A DNA stretch of 5,960 nt from Bacteriovoracaceae bacterium UBA2428 (GTDB lineage: Bacteria > Bdellovibrionota > UBA2428), in NCBI GenBank assembly GCA_002343545.1, contig DDRA01000074.1, positions 1-5,960 of the forward strand, written 5' to 3'. Below, one piece after another: positions 5,016-5,960 of the stretch. Position 1 is the first letter of the stretch; each line of letters opens with the position of its first letter. The notes under the pieces are model-generated. The model worked only from the letters and a program-made list of their open reading frames with translations. It ran no database searches and was not told where the DNA came from. Position numbers and translations under genes: made by a program.

Positions 5016-5957
5016 TCAGCGGACGTATCGCGAGCCGGCGCCGAGGCCTAGCGTGATCGCCAAGGGGCAGTGGTCCGAAACCTTCTCGTAGTAGTACGCC
5101 GGGTTCATGTAACCCGTTCCCGTGGCGCCTTCCGGGCGACCGCAGAGCGGGTAGACGCTCGGCTCATCGACCATGCGCAGGTTGTTCGAGAAGTAGATCT
5201 GGTCGTAACGACCCCGAAGGGTCGGAGACCGGAAGGTCATCTCGACATTGGGAACCCGCGAGAAAGCGAAGTTTTGGTCCAAAACTTCCTCGATCAGGAT
5301 TTCGTCGTCTTTCTTGAGGGTGTTCTGGGGAGCGGGGTAGGTGTTGAGATCCCCCAGGATCACCGTGGGAAGCCGCAGATTACGGACCCGGCGGAGCTCC
5401 GTCGCCAAGAGGGTCATCTGCTTCAAGCGAACGTCGCTCTTGTCGGGAAACGCCTTGAGATGCAAGCCCACGACGCGAACGAGTTCGCGGTTCGTGCGGG
5501 TCTCGGTCAAGATGGCGTGAACCGCCGGGCGCAACTTGCCCCCGGGAATGACGAGGCTCTCCCAGGTCCAGTTGTCGTCGGTCGGCTCGCGACGCCAATC
5601 GAACTTGGGGCTCGCGCAGAGGACGACGTGCTGGTGTTCCAGATCTTCTTCGTCGTAGCTCACGCAGTCCCAGCCCTTCGGCAGCACTTTGCGAAGACGA
5701 GGAACGTCGGTGATCTCTTCGAAGCTAATGACGTCGGCGGGCAAAACGTTTTTCGCGATGAAATCACGCACCGTCGCGTCGCGCTTTTCGTCGGCCGAAG
5801 TTCCGCGACCACTGCCGCCGCTTCCGAAGTAGCGGATGTTGAAGGCCACGAAGCGAAGCTGAGTCGTCGTAGCCGGCGGAATGGGGGCGGCGATCGCGAT
5901 GCCCGCAAGGCTCAGGACGAAGGTGAAAAGACTCCGAACCCCAATTCCCATCCTCAT
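5016..5957 (-). CDS. Predicted exported endonuclease/exonuclease/phosphatase (EEP) family protein
   Basis: This is a metal-dependent phosphodiesterase-fold protein of the DNase I/ExoIII/sphingomyelinase superfamily. The substrate cannot be told from sequence; a nuclease is the first guess, a phospholipase or phosphatase possible. The N-terminus is a likely Sec signal peptide: basic R2 and R8, a hydrophobic stretch from about 9 to 23, then AIAAP with cleavage probably near residue 24. Motifs of the fold appear in order: FNIRYF with N40, SFEEI with E81 as probable metal ligand, GLHLKAF with H166, LGDLNTY with D203 and N205, YDQIYFS with D252, and SDHCPLA with D295 and the catalytic H296. The set is complete, so the enzyme should be active, probably in the periplasm or outside the cell. 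The ATG at 5957 is only three bases from the window edge, so the start and promoter cannot be judged; M3 (5951) is another option. It ends 82 bp before murA and has no evident functional tie to it. Confidence 0.85.
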   Translation of the reverse strand: MRMGIGVRSLFTFVLSLAGIAIAAPIPPATTTQLRFVAFNIRYFGSGGSGRGTSADEKRDATVRDFIAKNVLPADVISFEEITDVPRLRKVLPKGWDCVSYDEEDLEHQHVVLCASPKFDWRREPTDDNWTWESLVIPGGKLRPAVHAILTETRTNRELVRVVGLHLKAFPDKSDVRLKQMTLLATELRRVRNLRLPTVILGDLNTYPAPQNTLKKDDEILIEEVLDQNFAFSRVPNVEMTFRSPTLRGRYDQIYFSNNLRMVDEPSVYPLCGRPEGATGTGYMNPAYYYEKVSDHCPLAITLGLGAGSRYVR

Positions 5958-5960
5958 GAC

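Noticed and set aside
1..5960. CRISPR array, tRNA or rRNA gene, insertion sequence, or a novel defence-type gene cluster
   Set aside because: No regularly spaced repeats, RNA-gene signatures, transposase motifs or unknown multi-gene block were seen. All substantial coding regions belong to known families.

Overview
The window is a compact stretch of chromosomal housekeeping genes, all read from the minus strand. In transcription order (right to left) they are: a predicted exported endonuclease/exonuclease/phosphatase-fold protein, murA, rpsU, a GatB/YqeY-domain gene, dnaG, and the 5' part of rpoD, which runs off the left edge. The DNA is clearly GC-rich, with strongly GC-biased third codon positions. 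This produces long antisense shadow reading frames over dnaG and murA that I do not accept as genes.

The core is a macromolecular-synthesis gene cluster: rpsU (initiation of translation), yqeY, dnaG (initiation of DNA replication) and rpoD (initiation of transcription). In E. coli the order is rpsU-dnaG-rpoD with a terminator inside the operon after rpsU. Here a strong intrinsic terminator also lies just after rpsU, and yqeY sits between it and dnaG. The yqeY stop overlaps the dnaG ribosome-binding site. The dnaG-rpoD gap is only 35 bp, and the AT-rich 3' end of dnaG holds a possible extra promoter for rpoD. The layout suggests abundant S21 and lower, tuned supply of primase and sigma factor.

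Upstream, murA (first committed step of peptidoglycan synthesis, with the fosfomycin-target cysteine) is preceded by a GC-rich stem-loop and lacks an obvious Shine-Dalgarno. The first gene encodes a protein with a signal peptide and a complete set of EEP-fold active-site motifs. Its start is three bases from the window edge and could lie further upstream.

The organism is a Gram-negative-like bacterium. Gene order, the DnaG zinc motif spacing (C-x4-H) and the lysine/alanine-rich N-terminal tail of RpoD would fit Bdellovibrionota or another former deltaproteobacterial lineage, but this is low-confidence inference without a database search. I see no mobile element, CRISPR array, RNA gene or evidently new multi-gene system. 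The points of interest are regulatory details around otherwise ordinary genes.
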